64,000 nt of DNA from Sipunculus nudus (GCA_026874595.1 CM049322.1:2467900-2531899); one strand, 5' to 3'; positions 32,760 to 44,517 are shown, counted from the first letter of the stretch. The notes: generated by a model from the letters alone, not told the origin. Made by a program: numbers and translations.

Positions 32760-35424
32760 ATACTTCGTACTTGATTTTAAAAAATACCACAACAGGTTAC
32801 AGTCGTCATACTACCGACAAGTTACAGATATTGTTGGCTGGCACAGTTTTTAACCTCTGCAATAAAATAGATATGTGGAGCTGGTATGACAGAAACATTT
32901 CTATCCCGATGGACGAATTGTTCGTGGACTTAGTGTGGGTCCGCACAACAGGCCCAGCTGGAAGAATGAAATACTATCGCTTAGCTTGCTACACCGAGAT
33001 CTTCTCACAAGTAAGTTTTTATTTATTATTTTATTTACTGTGATTTTACCATATTAAAGTATATGCATATAAGTCGATGTACTTTTGCAGGGCTAAATTC
33101 TCATTTTGTCACAGGGATCTGTTGCTACGATATAGTAACTGATAGTTTAACAAAAATGATAATATGGGAAAACTTCCTTTTTTTCTAATGATGCAAGATC
33201 TGGGATCGAAATATTACATCACATTTGGGGTCAGCTACGTTTATATACATCAACATAAGAATAGTTAATATAATTGGTCCGACAGCCAGCACAACCAGAA
33301 ATAAAATAATGGATGGCTACAGACAAAGTTACGATTATACGAGTTAAATGCGACTTTCCTTATTCATTTTTTGTTTCATAAATATTTCATTGTTTTTAGG
33401 TTTCTTATGGACAGAGGGGTCACCTCATTTATTTGTCGGGAGAGCCAGGTGTCGGAAAGTCTACCATCTCACGTAGAATCTGTGTGGACTGGGGTAACAT
33501 CATCCTGGACAAGAAACACAATATCACCATTGGCCAGTCAGAGGCTCAGAGCTCGGTCTCATGTAACTGGTGTAAATCAATATTTGGCAATGAAACAAAT
33601 CCAGCTGGAAAAAAAGAGATTCTATGTCAATTCAAATATGTACTTCCCATTATTCTCAGAGATGTCAAGGTCGACCAGACGTTAACTGATGTATTGAAGG
33701 AACAGTTAATGTTGGAGATGACTGATGTTGAGAAGTTATGTGAACTTATAAAAGATAACCAGCCGTCCACATTATTTTTGCTGGACGGCTATGACGAATA
33801 TAGAGAGACGACATCTAAAGACATCACACGCCTTGCTCACAGAGAATATTTCCCAAACGCACATATCTTCATAACATCCAGACATTCATCAGACTCACAT
33901 TTTACTAAACAAACAGATGTTCCTGAGACGGAGGTGTCACTCCGGGGATTCTCACAAGAGGGCATCACTGAGTATGTACAAAAATCATTTCAAGACCCAG
34001 AGACCAGAAGGAAAGAGAAGAAAGGAAAGAGACTTTTAAAGGAAATAACCAAATCAGATGATTTAAAATATCTGAGCCGATACCCGGCCATATTGTTGTT
34101 GATGTGTTGTTTATGGGAGGAAACCAAAAAATTAGCAAACTCATTCGGAGGATTTTATGAGGATTTTATAAAATATTCATGTTGCAGGTTTGAGAAAAGG
34201 AAAAAAATACCTGTCAGCAAATTGTCAGAGGTTCTGCAAAAATATCACAAATATTTCATGGAATTAGGAGAGATGGCAACAGGTGGTATGATGAAAGACA
34301 GACTGGAACTGACATTCCAGTACGATGACGCAATGAAAATAATAAGTCAGGAATCCTGGGAACTTGGATTTTTAAAAGAAGAACATTCTACCAGAGAAAA
34401 AACTATTTCCTTTCTCCATAAAACCATTCAAGAGTGGTTTGTGGCTTTTTTTATTGTTAACTGTGATAAAGCAAAACAAAATGAACTTTTACTTTGTTTC
34501 TGTGGCTCGCCCCAGGCATTCCGTGAGTCTGTAATCATCATCAATTTTGTATCTGCTTTGGGAGGAGAGGACATAAAGGAACTAATTGAAAATATAATAA
34601 TTGGTAATAAGGACAACTTGGCGGAGATGTACACCTCACTACAGATAAATTATAAATCAGAACATCGTGAGGCTGACCTGGTCCTACCTGAAGTGATGAA
34701 GTTAGAGTTCACAGACAAATATCCTGCACAGGTTTATGTCAAATATCTCTCCATGAATGGAGAGAAACTAAACAAGCTGTCACTGAGGTTATATGATGAG
34801 AGACATCTCCGTCTACTACAACATTTAAACGCTCCATCATTAACATGGCTCAGGTTGTGGGGGTCGTCTGGCTCACCTTGTTCTGTTGATGAGAGTTACA
34901 TGTCACAGGAACTTGACCTGACACTCACAAACTTCCCGATACAAACGTTCGAAGTGTGGAACTTTAACCTGGAGACTAGATCTGGACGGAAACTGATACG
35001 TGATGATGATGTTGATGATGACACTTCTCCTGACCTGCTAGCTCTAATAAAAGCAGTCAGACGTATAAAGACTCTAGATCACTTAGAAATTTATTTGACC
35101 TCCCTGACAATGGTGTCTGTCCACTCACTAATGGAATGTCTGTGTGAAACACATCTCATTACACTCATCCTCGGTGGCTGCCACCTCACATCACAAGCGT
35201 TTTGGCCAGTACTGGACAAACTACCAGAATGTCATAAACTCATCAACCTCGGGGTACAATGTAATCACCTGGATGACAACATAGAGGATCTGGAAAACAG
35301 ATCAGAAAAACTTGCACGTCTAAGGAGACTAGATCTGTCATATAACGGCATATCTGACCGTGTGAGGGAGAAAATAAAAAAGACGCTTTCAATAAAATGT
35401 CCTTATCTGAAGCTGGACATATGA
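29533..35424 (+). CDS. Tandem C-type lectin transmembrane receptor fused to NACHT-LRR, 10 coding exons, 1,088 aa
   Basis: Exons: 29533-29593, 29708-29917, 30210-30323, 30797-31051, 31297-31449, 31794-31874, 32045-32133, 32291-32354, 32796-33010, 33400-35424; 3,267 nt, one frame, no internal stop. Domains: signal peptide (1-20), CTLD1 (21-128), CTLD2 (129-264), stalk (265-291), membrane segment (about 293-316) with RRKNRKR stop-transfer, pre-NACHT region (343-414), NACHT (about 420-650), winged-helix part (about 650-790), intermediate region, then at least three LRRs (about 1000-1088). NACHT families are STAND ATPases that oligomerise on activation. Here the predicted switch sits on the cytosolic side of a lectin-type receptor. 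It is divergent from the sister lectin gene at 20158-25844. Known NLRs are mainly soluble, so the fusion is unusual; a two-gene alternative is possible but not favoured by the phases. Confidence 0.82.
29708..30323 (+). CDS. Exons 2-3: CTLD1
   Basis: Exon 29708-29917 (acceptor GTCTTTTTGCAG, donor ACAA|GTACAT) holds KWNRARDCCLMMG, AWLGFRR and WTWMDN. Exon 30210-30323 (acceptor AATCTTTCTAG, donor AAAG|GTGACT) holds SCAILNM, the last cysteines (C116 and C125) and the end of the fold, GHICQVK. All junctions are phase 1. Calcium-site signatures (EPN, WND) are absent. An (AT)n run at 29984-30027 occupies the intron. Confidence 0.85.
30797..31449 (+). CDS. Exons 4-5: CTLD2
   Basis: Exon 30797-31051 (acceptor TTATATTTCAG|AT, donor TCAG|GTTGAA) begins DCKSC and has LSWEGARVACLSLGLDLP and HWMGLRKEDW. 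Exon 31297-31449 (acceptor ATATTATAG, donor CCAG|GTATCA) has AQWKRGEPSEEGECAVI and FTWRAADCTERHQAICYV. The EPS motif only partly resembles EPN and WRA replaces WND, so classical calcium-dependent sugar binding is doubtful. Same phases and cysteine layout as the minus-strand gene. Confidence 0.87.
31794..32133 (+). CDS. Exons 6-7: stalk and membrane segment
   Basis: Exon 31794-31874 is a short Thr/Ser-containing stalk (VSTPTGITLHGQRS) with a possible N-glycosylation site NVS. Exon 32045-32133 encodes FLAGLLSGSSVFLLILLV plus TSALIV, then HRRK at the donor AAG|GTGAGA in phase 0. Positive charge after the hydrophobic stretch places the N-terminal lectin domains outside and the rest inside the cell. 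Confidence 0.85.
32231..32280. repeat. (AT)n run in intron 7 of the lectin-NACHT gene
   Basis: AT run ending about ten bases before the acceptor of exon 8. Length variation here could affect the pyrimidine tract and branch-point spacing. Confidence 0.9.
32291..33010 (+). CDS. Exons 8-9: cytoplasmic linker and pre-NACHT segment
   Basis: Exon 32291-32354 (acceptor ATTATTTCAG, donor AAAG|GTATAG, phase 0 to 1) is a polar linker, NRKRYTSQEGRNSEDIPLTD. Exon 32796-33010 (acceptor CACAACAG, donor CACAA|GTAAGT, phase 1 to 0) includes MWSWYDRNISIPMDELFVDL and VWVR. This resembles the short helical segment that precedes the P-loop in many NLR NACHT domains. The exon has no plausible start of its own. 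An (AT)n(TG)n repeat fills the intron at 32697-32759. Confidence 0.72.
33400..35424 (+). CDS. Exon 10: NACHT NTPase plus leucine-rich repeats
   Basis: Acceptor TTCATTGTTTTTAG, phase 0, joining exon 9 in frame; 674 codons and TGA. Walker A GEPGVGKST (residues 428-436 of the full protein), Walker B LFLLDGYDE (539-547) and sensor 1 FITSR (571-575). The conserved Pro of the NACHT helical domain lies in SRYPAILLLMC (P643) and a winged-helix FLHKTIQEW motif at 752-760. An acidic run DDDVDDD (about 949-955) precedes C-terminal LRRs, clearest at HLITLILGGCHLT, LINLGVQCNHLDD and LRRLDLSYNGISD. All ATPase residues look intact. A diverged copy without them lies at 48252-49625. Confidence 0.93.
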   Translation, partial: VSYGQRGHLIYLSGEPGVGKSTISRRICVDWGNIILDKKHNITIGQSEAQSSVSCNWCKSIFGNETNPAGKKEILCQFKYVLPIILRDVKVDQTLTDVLKEQLMLEMTDVEKLCELIKDNQPSTLFLLDGYDEYRETTSKDITRLAHREYFPNAHIFITSRHSSDSHFTKQTDVPETEVSLRGFSQEGITEYVQKSFQDPETRRKEKKGKRLLKEITKSDDLKYLSRYPAILLLMCCLWEETKKLANSFGGFYEDFIKYSCCRFEKRKKIPVSKLSEVLQKYHKYFMELGEMATGGMMKDRLELTFQYDDAMKIISQESWELGFLKEEHSTREKTISFLHKTIQEWFVAFFIVNCDKAKQNELLLCFCGSPQAFRESVIIINFVSALGGEDIKELIENIIIGNKDNLAEMYTSLQINYKSEHREADLVLPEVMKLEFTDKYPAQVYVKYLSMNGEKLNKLSLRLYDERHLRLLQHLNAPSLTWLRLWGSSGSPCSVDESYMSQELDLTLTNFPIQTFEVWNFNLETRSGRKLIRDDDVDDDTSPDLLALIKAVRRIKTLDHLEIYLTSLTMVSVHSLMECLCETHLITLILGGCHLTSQAFWPVLDKLPECHKLINLGVQCNHLDDNIEDLENRSEKLARLRRLDLSYNGISDRVREKIKKTLSIKCPYLKLDI

Positions 35425-35618
35425 ACAACACTTTAACTTACTTCAGACCGCCATGACAGAACTGTTCAAATCGTAATCCATTATATATATCCCGGTATAG
35501 GTAATAATCTTGACATTTTAAACATGACCTGTCTGTCTTATATTTACGTTCGGATTGCCTGTACCTGATGACCTCCGTGAAGCTACAGGGGCCCGAATAA
35601 TTCACTGGTTCTTACAAA

Positions 35619-35624
35619 AATAAA
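35619..35624 (+). terminator. Candidate polyadenylation signal of the lectin-NACHT gene
   Basis: AATAAA 195 bases after the stop codon, within the stretch whose first 60 bases are conserved in the pseudogene copy at 49625 onward. Not proven. Confidence 0.45.
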
Positions 35625-37370
35625 ACAACACTGGACCAAAGGGTTTATAACTGTACCATGAAGGTCTCGTTAAGAACTTTTTATTGTATAAATTGTAAAC
35701 TTGGTAACCTAAATCACTGGACAAGTAAACTTTTTTTATTTATTTCTTTATCAACATTATCGGCGGCTGAGAGATCTCGTGGACACTGAGTTCATGCACG
35801 TGCGGCTCACGGGAAATGCACACGTTTTTGACACAGCCGGGGGGGGATGCGATGGTGTCATATTCATACACCTTTTGAAGGACGCTTATATTTGTTCATA
35901 TTTATCATTTATTTCCTAATAATGTATGTTAGACTGTTATATGTTTCCGACATCATTCTCTGTCTGAACATCTACCCCTTCCTTCATTCTGGACAATGCA
36001 GGTCAGAAGCAAATAATATTTCATGCTCTACTTGATTAATATTTTCATAGATTAAAAGATAGATAGACAGATAGATAGATAAATAGAATATGCATGTTCG
36101 CTGATATAATATCCTTCACCATGGAAGCACCGGTGGTATCGATCCTAGTTTTGTGACTGAGGAATGTTATGAAGTTTATTTATTTTAGCAAGATTCTGCA
36201 TTTTATGATTCTTAACTTCACACCTTGCGATTTTATACATGGATTGGCCGGGGCAAGGTTCAGAATGTGTCTGGTCTCCGAAACATGTTATATAGGCTTA
36301 TACAAACGTATGTGTTAATTTATATGTACATAAAATATGCCTACACATTTATCTCCACGCATTGAAGTTTAAAATTACTCAAATGTTGTTAATCAAGAAG
36401 GGGCAACAATAACGAAAATATAATTATAACCCCATATACAGGATGTAAATCAAGTACTAATAACAAACGGAATGTGTAACTTTTTTTTATTATTATTATT
36501 CTGCATATCTCTGACCGCGAAGTGAAACGAATGTTTCCTCTGATTTTTACTGATACCCAGTAATTATATTTCAAGATAATAATATGAAATTTGGTCTCGA
36601 ATTCGTAGTGGGGTGGGGGTCCTTAGCCTTATGAGCGCAACAATCTTTTTCCGGGGATTAACCAATTATTTTTCAGGCATGGGTCCCTCCCTTGTTGGGA
36701 CTCGGGAGCATTTCTTCAGATTTTCTGATGAAACTTCCCAGTCTAGACCTTACTCATTCCAAAATCTTGGATTGGCCCCTGGATAAACCGGAAATTTAAT
36801 AATGACTAGTATGCACGTGAATCACAAGCAGACACGCTGTGATTCCCGTTTCTTAAACCTGGGGCCAGGGTCGTTTATACAAGATTATGTTATACCTATT
36901 ATCAAATAATGAAATATTTTATAATAAAGAGTGCATTATCTGTCTTCCTTGTAAATATTTGTTGCATAATTCACAAGTTCGGTGTGCAGTGGGGGGAATC
37001 TAAACCACATAATTAAAAACCACATTATATATGATGTTTATGAAATAGTACAAATGTGCTAATCATCTTAAACACAGACTCGCAAAAATAAATAAATAAA
37101 CTAGACGACAAGAGGTCGAGCGTTTGCCAAAAATGAGGTGGAAACAATCGAGTGAATGAGCAATGACAAAGAGAGGGAAAATTAGCCATATTCTTTGATG
37201 ATAGGAGCAATATTGACAAAGTTATGAGGGAAATAGGAATTTGACATGTTTTGATGACCTTGATCTTGACCTTTAATTTATATAATTAATACACATAGTG
37301 CTTTTATAAATCGTTCCGATATACAATATGTTTTTAGTATAAAAAGTTTCTCCTCCTAGTGGAATACTAT
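35625..37370. other. Gene-free DNA downstream of the lectin-NACHT gene
   Basis: No gene supported. A degenerate (GATA)n run at about 36056-36083 and a fragment GATTGGCCCCTGGAT near 36770 related to the small GC-rich element. Confidence 0.5.
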
Positions 37371-38060
37371 ATGACACATAAGAACCAGCAAGAAGGCGAA
37401 ATCGAAGATAACTGACAAACATACAGACATACTGACAAAGTTACACAAGGTTGAGACCAGATGATCCCACCAGGTTATGGAGAAGGCCCAAAGAAAGAAA
37501 ATAAGCTACAGTTTTTGTTATTGAGGTTTTTAATTTTTGGAGATATATTGTGTAAAAATGATATGTTTTGGAGGATCTTATTCAGCGTCCCTAGCGGCGA
37601 TATCCCAAAAAATGAAGCATGTGGTTTGAGATATTAGTGTAACACATAATATGTACCAGGTTCAAAGGGATTCCTGTAAAACTGCAGCCTGTATATTGCA
37701 AATTGTAAGACGCATGAAGCAACAAGCGGGCGAAAATGAGGTCTGCTGACAAACAGATAGACATACTGACAAAATTACACATCTGAGATAACATATGATG
37801 GACAATAGTTGTGGGGAAGGTTAAGAGGAGCAAAATGAGCTATAGTTTTTGCGTCTAAGGTGTATAGTTTTAGAGATATGGTAAAAAATGATATGTTGAA
37901 GTGTTTCGAGTGCAGCCCCCCTAAGCGGCTAAATTATGAAAATGAAAAATCCGTTTCCAGATAATACTGCAAGGCATTTGATGAACCAGTTTCAAAAGGA
38001 TTCCTGCAAAACTGTGGCCTCTAGTATATCAATAAATGATATCTCGCAAAATCCCGTTTG
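37370..38060. repeat. Dispersed repeat family, two or more copies (first cluster)
   Basis: Each unit is 250-300 bp. The recurring phrases are a TTCCTG(C/T)AAAACTG(T/C)(G/A)GCCT box, GACAAACATACAGACATACTGACA, GGTTGAGACCAGATGAT, AGGTTATGGAGAAGG, and TTTTGGAGATAT at the end. Units run from about 37378 and about 37660. A partial third begins near 37990 with TTTCAAAAGGATTCCTGC. No coding. Confidence 0.75.
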
Positions 38061-41000
38061 ATGAAATACTGTGCGAGATATTGCGATACTTTCATTTAAA
38101 TCTTAAAGTACTACCTCATGAATGCTACCTCATGAAAGAAACTAGATCCCTCAAGCGATAAAACTAAAAAGGTTAGAAAAATTAGTCCTTTTATTTTCGA
38201 ATATCATTACCTTTCCCCGAAAATGCGTAATCATGGTTACGGCAGATTTGAGCCACCCCCACATTAGAGGAAAGGCCTTGGAATGACAAAGAAAATGAGG
38301 TATTGTTGAAGTATATCGACTAACAGTGACAAGGATATGTATAAAAAAATGTTTTGAGAAGTTTCGATGCCACTGACGTTGACCTTTGACCTGTATTGTT
38401 TAAAAACAATAGTCTTCCAGGAGTTTTTCTTGTCGGTCAACTTTGTAAGTGTGAAAGCAATTGCTGGACAAATGTGGCCTGTACAGTGGAACAGACAAAC
38501 AGACACACATAATCGACCAATTTATTTGCCGAAATCTCTAATTCCGGCAAGCAACAGACAAACGCAGCTGAAATAAAATGCTTCCAGAAATCTTCCATCT
38601 CCCGCAAACAACAACTAGACATCTGATCAACATGCTTTCGAAAAATTGAAGATTTCCCGCAAGCATAAAAAATATAACAACATATGTCCGAGATTTGCCG
38701 TGTTTTTTTTTCAGCATTTTAATACATGTGCAAACCTCCACACAAGGGTCAAGATTTATCGTAGCAACTGGTCCGATGTAAAGTATGCATGCAGGTTTTT
38801 TTTTACAGCCAGCGTCGATTCGCGATTTCTGCATTCGCGCGGAAGACAGACATGCGAAGCTTTGGTTGTTCCACACAAGACTTCAGTCGAGTTTTGTTTG
38901 TCTGGGCTCAGGTAAGAGTCCGTTCTGTTTTTCGTCATGTACCGCACCTTTACACACTATTATAATTTATATAGGTCATGATCTATTGAATTTAGAATAA
39001 ACCAAACCGTTCACGTGAAAAATGAAGCTTTGCAGGGCTATTCGAAATCGTTGACTAGCTAAAACACGATCTAGAATTTCTAAAAAAGCATTTAGGCAAG
39101 CTAGGTTTATATGTGATGAATGAAAGAAGCAAGTGTAATTCTTGCTATTCCTATAATTAGCTATTGCTATAATTAAAGTCTTTTGTTAAAGTGCGCTGAC
39201 CTATTTGACTAAATGGAGCGATAGTAAAGGTTAGAGGGTCCTGCTTCCATGCTGAAATATTATCATAAAGAGTGGGGGTATGTTGCATGGCGTTTTTTTT
39301 TGGGGGGGGGGTGCAGGTAGTTGGAGTAGGGCTATATATTTTATCTTATACAATCTTTAAAATTTTTAACGCTTTTTTTAAAAAGATCATCAGTTTTTCT
39401 CAGTATCACAACTTTTTCTTGCTCGTTGAAATAATAGTTATTTTAGAATTGATGTATGTGCCCAGCTGATGTTTTGTGCTCATCGAACATGCATGGAGGG
39501 ACAACAAATTACTGCTGTCATGAAAAAAAATCCTTTTTTATTAAATTATTGCCCGATTATTTTGATAAAGATTCTGACAAAATGGTTTTTATGTGCAATT
39601 TTCAACAAAAAATGATTATGGATTATTTTACAATTTTATCACACCTATCACAAAATAGTTCATGAGCTGGATATATAATATTACGGAGATGTATCATGAA
39701 ACTTGTATTCATTTGCATGAAGAGTCATTAAATGGCAATAATGTTAATTTAAATCCTTTATGTTAAACTTATTACCAATAATCCCTTGTACTTCTATACC
39801 TATTTTATCCATTAAAAACATATCAGTTATGTGAGTTGTATCAATTGATGCAACTTATCGGTGGCGTCACTTGTCCAGAAAATTTTGGGAAACAGATGGT
39901 GTTTCCATATTTTTATTTATATTTTTAGCGACAACATAGCCAGTAGTCTTTTGGAGTAGAAAAAGTGTAAATTCAGTTTGTTATCTTGCAGATAGGATTT
40001 TCTGGATCTTCGGCTAAATTAAAAGCACTCTCTGCACTACTAATTAATGTTTCAATCAATTTGCATATAATTGTGGGTATATGTTGCATTTAAAATTAGG
40101 TTCATGAAAAAGTGATGCTTTTCATAATGCACATATGCCCAGGCGGCTATTGCATCCTTAGCCACCTGGGCAATTCTGCTTCAGAGACTACATCGTTTAC
40201 TGCCTGATGTTTGGTTAATATATGATAATACCTCCTAGAGAAGAATTGGTGTGGAGGGGGGGGGGTTGCTAACTTGTTTACGAAATATTGTGTTGCAATA
40301 TTGAAGGATTATTTTGTTAATTACGTATTGCCATGAAAAAGAAGAATAATAATCTGAAAGTACAAAATAAAATTGTTAATTACCAGTATAGTAGTATTAC
40401 CAATAATATGCATTTATTTCAAATGTTTCTATTTTTTACAGGTTTCGGTTAGTTTGCTAAAAGGTTTACTTTGGTAAGTCACTTTATAAATTACCCCTTT
40501 AAAGATACAATAAATGTGTATTCATTTTAAAATAAAACTTGGCCATCTGTCTACATCTGCACTAACTGTTGTTGTCGTTAAGAATTCAGATTATAGTTTG
40601 GTCATTATTCACTACATTTTGATGGTCAATGGACTTCTGGACTGTGTTGTTTAAATAACATTTATAGTCGCTTATCATAAGATTAATGAGGATCGGAGTT
40701 CATATGGGGTTGTTGTATTGAAGTAAAACAATATTTTAGTATTTTATTATATGTGTACGGATTGTAAAGTATTGTTTTCCAAGTCTTCATGGATGTTATT
40801 TCACATGCTTCTCGATTAGATTGATTATATTTTAGAGGGTTATGTTTTGACTTTTTGAAACAAAAATGTTGTAATATCGGTATTGTTTTTGTTGCAGATG
40901 CTGTTTTTCATCTTGCAGAATCAATCATAATAATTCATCGCACTCATTTTCATCTTCGCCCGAGTAAACTTACCTCGTCAAAAAAGGCGCTATCATATCA

Positions 41001-42015
41001 TTTATGAGTGGAGGTAGACCTCGATAAAAAGATACCTTAAATATTTGTACCTGGGGAAACTAAGTTTCGCAAAAAGCTTTGGCGCAATAGTGTCCGCTCA
41101 AAAAGCTTCGGCTTCTTGAAACTTTGTCAAAAACAAGCTTCGGCTTCCACCAACAAACTGTCCAAATAAGCTTAGGCTTTACAAACTTCCTCACTACACG
41201 ACTGATCGTGACTAATCCTTTTGACTGAATTTGCTGCTGTAGTAGCTGATTAAACTGACAGTTTCATAAAGAAAAATAAAGTTTGAAGGACAATTGTGCT
41301 CTGACATTGTTTCGACGGAAGGACATTGCCTGCAGAATGTTGCTGTATATGTTTTATGGAATGATTGAAATCACTGTAAACTGTATAATCAAAATATCAA
41401 TATTTTGTCTATGATACAACAATATTCCAAGCGTTATTTTCATTGAACATACAAGTTTAGTTACGCATATTAAAATTAAATCTATCAAATCTTGTGAATA
41501 CATAAATACTTGTAATCTCAAAACAAATTATTGCTGAATACCACGACAGTTTGATCTGTTTGGTTTGTTTTCCTGATTTTGCGTCTTACTACATTCATAC
41601 ACATGATAGCTGAAAATGAAGCAAAGTACCAACAAAACGTAGTACTCGTGGAGCAAATAATCCAAAATAATGCACAGTTTAGACCACCTGAACATGCGTG
41701 GGCAAATGTTGCACCTGGTGCTGAACATAACAGTTAGCAAGACGAAGGTGAAGGTGTATATATAAGAAGAGAGATTCACCACCAAGATTTTTACACTTAT
41801 GTAACAATTAATCAGAAATCCCAATTTATATCAATCCTAAGAAACTCTTACTAGGTATGAAACGGAGGCAGAGAGACAAATTTAACCTGATGATGAATAT
41901 AGACAGATGATACGCAGTTTAATTGAGAAACAAGCACAGATTGAATTCTTTAACGGGAAATAATGTAAAGAAGCTATTTTGGCGTTAAAAAAAGAAAGTT
42001 GTTTAACCTTACCAT
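38061..42015. other. Gene-free DNA with several small ORFs of unknown value
   Basis: ORFs on both strands between 38264 and 39000 overlap each other and show no domain. A donor-like CTCAG|GTAAGAG at 38910 is the only splice hint. A G run lies at 39302-39310. The AAGCTT repeat cluster at 41070-41180 is listed separately. Confidence 0.45.
41070..41180. repeat. Four spaced copies of AAGCTTCGGCTT
   Basis: Variants AAGCTTTGGC, AAGCTTCGGCTTC, AAGCTTCGGCTTC and AAGCTTAGGCTTT at roughly 30-base spacing. Function unknown. Confidence 0.6.
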
Positions 42016-42019
42016 GTTT

Positions 42020-42600
42020 TCATGAGTGAACCAGGTTGTGTTAGAAAATTACGTCATCAAACTCGCACATTCTGCGAGTGCCGAATGTCCAATACAATAA
42101 GTCCTTCGAACATTATAGTCCTTCTAACTGCACCTACTGGAGTTGCTGCTTCAATATTGGTGGTATGACAATATACTCTGTTTTATTACTGCAGACTAGA
42201 AATGGTGGTGGTCTTATTTTATTTGACAAATTGAACACACCGAGATCAAAACTTAAGAATCTACAGCCAGATCATCGCTGAGATCTCGATGGTGGGATCA
42301 ATTATGTTGCTGGACATTCATCAGCATATTCAGAAAATTAAAGGTGGGTCCGAGGAATCAGTATTTTTCGGAAACGTTTCAATCATGGCAGTTGGAGATA
42401 TGTATAAACTCCCTCCAGTATTATAGTCACAGATCTACCAACCAGTGAAAGGCCCTGTCGAAAGACTTCAAGGTAAACGTTGGAAAGATAACATCCAACT
42501 TCACGAATTGAATGAGGTAATACGTCGAAAAGACGACTGTGCTTTTGCTGACATGCTTTCTTTCCTCAGAGCTGAGCCCCATACTTAAGCTGATATTTCA
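42020..42600 (+). pseudogene. Decayed PIF1-like helicase (Helitron-type remnant)
   Basis: In shifting plus-strand frames the segment reads TAPTGVAAS, NIGGMTIYSVLLL, LNTPRSKLKNLQ, EISMVGSIMLLDIHQHIQKI and VSIMAVGDMYKLPPV. These correspond in order to helicase motifs Ia, II (normally DEISM) and III (GDxxQLPPV) of PIF1 proteins, which in animals are often carried by Helitrons. A frameshift and several stops interrupt it. The Walker A region upstream (around 42025-42060) is no longer recognisable and the C-terminal helicase half is missing. Confidence 0.75.
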
Positions 42601-44490
42601 TTATAAGAATCACGACAGATCAGGAAAGATGATCCAAATTACCCACACGTTGCTTTACACGTGTATGCATACAATTTTGTTGGTGAAAGGAATTGAAAGA
42701 ACTGGAGCCCAATGAAAGCAATTAGGTATACATTCATGCATCAGATGCCCAACTCGAGTTTGCTCCTTGTGTAGTATATTGGTTTTTTTTTAGCCTTTGG
42801 TTATTTTTAACAGATTTATTAGTTTCATAGCTAAGATCACTTTTATTTTTTATACATTTAAAAAATATTAAATATTCAAATGTGATAAAAAAAATCAGAT
42901 TTTAGACAAGTTCTCATTATGATGTCTATAATATAATATTAATAATTGTCATAAGTGTCTTGCTAACACTGTGACAGTATTCAAAGGTAAATATAATAGT
43001 TTTTTTATCAATTAAAAGCCATAAAACCAGGTTCTTATGACCCTTATTTTAATTTGTGAAATTTGTATATCCTGGATTCTCAACAGTGTCGTTTGAATGA
43101 AACTATAAATACGAGACATTGGGTTAATACTCTATAATTGTTTATGAATATGAATACAAATATTCCATGCTTCCATCATGAAATGAATACATTTATAATA
43201 TTATTGGAATAATCATTTATTTCAATTATATTTAAAAAAAAATCTTTATAGATGAAACTTAGTATTTTTATTTAAATTATATTACTTTTTAATCAATCGT
43301 TAAACTCTTATATCATTTGGGCTAGTGCTACTCTTGGGTATAAGTTACCTGTAACTAGTGAATAACAGTTAACATCTTTGTAAAAAGCCTGATAATAACT
43401 CGACGTATAGTGGACATTTTTTGTTTCAAATGCTTCAGTTGCAATGTAGATAAAGTAATGTAAGCAAAATCAAAACCTGTGTGACAATAGCACTCCTTTT
43501 CCAAATGTAAATAATATAAATGACATCAGTTCTCTTCCCTCTCCAAGGATTTTATCAAAATCTTTACATATCTTTAGTTAAATGCCATCATCCCCATAAA
43601 TCAGCTTATATTACCACACAAAACCAACATTTGTCTACCCCTCCTTCCAAATCATATTTTATGATCATAAATAACAACCGAGCGCCATGACCCATTGATC
43701 CCTTGTTATTATACTGCCATATCATATATAATTATATTATTATTATCATTATTATCATTATTGATTTATATTAGTAAATAATTGAAATATATATTTTTTT
43801 ACATTTTATTGATGGATTGGTAATTGGCAATAATGCAATTTTGAACATTGGAGAAATAATAACACATGTTTTATTTATCGCATATGGCAAACCCTTTTTT
43901 GTGTTTCTCGTTACAATCAGAGAAAGCTGTTATTGTATTCAGAGGCATCGACCTACCAACATGCCTATACATGTAAACAGAACTTCCATAGAACTGTTGG
44001 ATTGGATGCAAGTTTGCTAATCACTAGAAAGCAAATTAAACAATTCCTTTTAAGATTTATTATTATTGCCAGCTTATCGTACCCGGTTGTTGTTTTGAAT
44101 TTTAAGACCAATTTAGTTTCATCCTACATACGACAGTGAAGGCTGGCTAAACCCTTTTAATATCAACATCCGCACCAGTGACGTGAGCATTTTATTAAAC
44201 AGGCCTAAGGAAAGCCATGCCTTAAGATCATCTGTAAATTAATTAGCCCTAGATAAGACAAAAGCTTCATAGCGCATCTTTAATCATTGTAAATCAATTG
44301 TTTGCTAATGCTCTAGGAAAACAATGAACATTTTGTCATGTCAGAATGACTCTATGAGTCTCATAAATGTAAAGATATAAAAATAATTGCAATTTGAATT
44401 ATCTTTACTCAAACTTGGGAAAACCTTATCTGAACGGTCTGTCCTCTTCTGGCACTGCTTGCCACCGTCCAATATGGTAGCGTGCCATAC
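42601..44490. other. Gene-free AT-rich DNA
   Basis: Nothing supported apart from short AT-rich tracts (for example a TTATTATCATTATTATCATTA run near 43735-43765). The ORF at 43817-44139 shows no domain. Confidence 0.5.
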
Positions 44491-44497
44491 AGGATGC

Positions 44498-44517
44498 GGG
44501 GGGGGGGGGGGGGGGGG
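44498..44517 (+). repeat. Poly-G run of 20
   Basis: Twenty consecutive G on the plus strand. Just beyond it lies (AT)n at 44573-44612. It could form a G-quadruplex, and run length may be an assembly artefact. Confidence 0.9.

Noticed and set aside
34428-34634. Minus-strand ORFs within exon 10 of the lectin-NACHT gene, including 35243-35431
   Set aside because: Antisense shadows of a strongly supported coding exon.
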